A DNA stretch of 5,837 nt from Flavobacterium psychrophilum (GTDB taxonomy: Bacteria > Bacteroidota > Bacteroidia > Flavobacteriales > Flavobacteriaceae), in assembly GCA_945866505.1 (NCBI GenBank), contig CAMBHH010000201.1, positions 1 through 5,837 of the forward strand, given 5' to 3'. Shown piece by piece: positions 4,851-5,837 of the stretch. Numbering within the stretch: position 1 is the stretch's first letter; the number at the start of each line of letters is the position of its first letter. The notes beneath the pieces are model-generated. The model saw nothing but the letters and a program-made list of their open reading frames with translations, had not been told where the DNA came from and did not search any database. A program made the position numbers and the translations under genes.

Positions 4851-5837
4851 TTATTCTTTTATCATTTTCTCCATAATACTTTTCCCATCCGTTGTTTTTC
4901 CTTTCAGAATATAAATGCCTTTTTTCAGGTTAGAAACATCATATATGGTATTAGGATTTTGGAACGATTTTACTTTTTTGCCTGCACTGTCGAAAACTTC
5001 TAAGGTTTTGATTTCTTGTGAGAACCTGATTTGAGAATTCGCTGGGTTAGGATAAATTTTCAACGGTAAAAACGAGTTGGATTGCGAAGATAAAGTAGTA
5101 ATGAACGAATACTTTCCGGTTGATTTTTCAAATGTTATAGTATAGGTTCCAGCGGTTACTGGAATATTTGCACCGTCTTGAGTGCCAATTCCTGCAGGAA
5201 AACCAGTAGACCCCCAATTAGATGTCCATAGATTATCTTTTCTAAACTTCACTTCTCCATTGGCAAGTGTCAATCCATTTATTGAATAATCGAATCCATT
5301 TGTGGTAGTTAAATCAATATCAACTGCATCAAATCCGTTTAAAGCAGTTCCTAAAATACCAATACTTGGATAAGCAAAACTATATTCTCCTGTCAATCGA
5401 TTGAAAGTTACAAACCATTCACCACTTCCTATAGTAATTGTTGGTCCACCCAAAACGGCAGTCCCCGTAGGAAAAGGAACGCTTCCCCAAACAAGATTCG
5501 AGGCATTATCTTGTCTAAAATAGGCATTTCCGCTAGTGAAATAAAATCCAGAAAGCGTGTAGATAATTCCGTCTGTGGTGGTCATATCAATATCTGCACC
5601 ACCAAAACCCAACTGAGAATTTACAGCAGGCCCCCAAATACCTATACTCGGAAAACCTGTACTTGTTATGAAAGAATAAGTAGCGTTAATTCTATTAAAA
5701 GTAACATCATAGGTGCCAGCTAAAGTTGGAATATCCTGTCCTTCAAAAATTCCTTGTCCGTTTGGAAAAGTGCTGCCTCCCCAATTATTTGCCCAATCCC
5801 CATCTTGTCTAAATTTAACAACGCCAGTTGTGATTTG
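4851..5837 (-). CDS. SusE/SusF-like repeat protein with T9SS sorting domain (5' partial)
   Basis: The frame is open from the window edge to the TAA at 4851-4853, so 328 C-terminal residues are visible. The TTG at 5612 is internal, not a start. Residues 1-62, 63-156 and 157 to about 248 are three copies (the first partial) of a unit of about 92 residues. Each copy has a strand such as VKFRQDGDWANNWGG, a PxG loop, then a GTY.VTFN...G.YSF hairpin, and copies 2 and 3 begin with PSIGI.G. This pattern matches the SusE/SusF-type starch-binding modules of Bacteroidota, whose exposed Trp residues contact alpha-glucans. Residues about 257-328 are a T9SS type A sorting domain (LKIYPNPANSQIRF, VFDSAGKKVKSF, LKKGIYILK). 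Classical SusE and SusF are lipoproteins, so the T9SS tail suggests a secreted or surface-attached protein, perhaps the C-terminal part of an amylase-like enzyme. No sus neighbours are visible. Confidence 0.85.
   Translation of the reverse strand, partial: QITTGVVKFRQDGDWANNWGGSTFPNGQGIFEGQDIPTLAGTYDVTFNRINATYSFITSTGFPSIGIWGPAVNSQLGFGGADIDMTTTDGIIYTLSGFYFTSGNAYFRQDNASNLVWGSVPFPTGTAVLGGPTITIGSGEWFVTFNRLTGEYSFAYPSIGILGTALNGFDAVDIDLTTTNGFDYSINGLTLANGEVKFRKDNLWTSNWGSTGFPAGIGTQDGANIPVTAGTYTITFEKSTGKYSFITTLSSQSNSFLPLKIYPNPANSQIRFSQEIKTLEVFDSAGKKVKSFQNPNTIYDVSNLKKGIYILKGKTTDGKSIMEKMIKE

Noticed and set aside
4705..4914. Open frame of 69 codons on the + strand
   Set aside because: It starts in the T tract of one terminator, runs through the opposite terminator and the heptamer array, and overlaps the SusE/F-like gene on the other strand.
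5511..5723. Open frame of 70 codons on the + strand
   Set aside because: It is antisense to the second and first SusE/F-like modules and has no domain features.

Overview
The window looks like chromosomal DNA of a Flavobacterium-like member of the Bacteroidota. Three things point there. It is AT-rich. Two secreted proteins end in a type IX secretion (T9SS) type A C-terminal sorting domain with the YPNP motif. Upstream regions lack Shine-Dalgarno sequences but carry Bacteroidota-type -7 elements (TAnnTTTG).

Layout: (1) 1-861 (+) is the 3' end of a gene for a secreted LamG/concanavalin-like protein with a T9SS tail. (2) 862-1240 is a convergent intergenic region holding a palindromic MITE-like element, a strong bidirectional terminator and an inverted array of GTTT-type heptamers. 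(3) 1241-2299 (-) is a stand-alone FabH-like ketoacyl-ACP synthase III with an intact Cys-His-Asn triad. (4) 2442-3570 (-) is a likely two-gene unit: an exported protein with a TonB-C-like C-terminus, followed 22 nt later by a group III truncated haemoglobin. (5) 3637-4043 (-) is a graveyard: a frameshifted, truncated second copy of the same haemoglobin, running into a decayed remnant of an unidentified gene. (6) 4124-4654 (+) is a small exported protein of unknown function, divergent from the haemoglobin pseudogene and ending in a textbook terminator. (7) 4655-4850 holds the converging terminators and a second heptamer array. (8) 4851-5837 (-) is the 3' part of a SusE/SusF-like repeat protein with a T9SS tail.

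The two T9SS cargo genes are both cut by the window edges and are probably independent surface or secreted glycan-related proteins. The middle is ordinary housekeeping or accessory content plus a duplicated and decaying haemoglobin locus. I see no rRNA, tRNA, CRISPR array, transposase or phage gene. No obvious new multigene system is present. The most interesting items are the haemoglobin duplication and decay, the heptamer arrays found next to two stop codons, and the palindromic element at 873-964.
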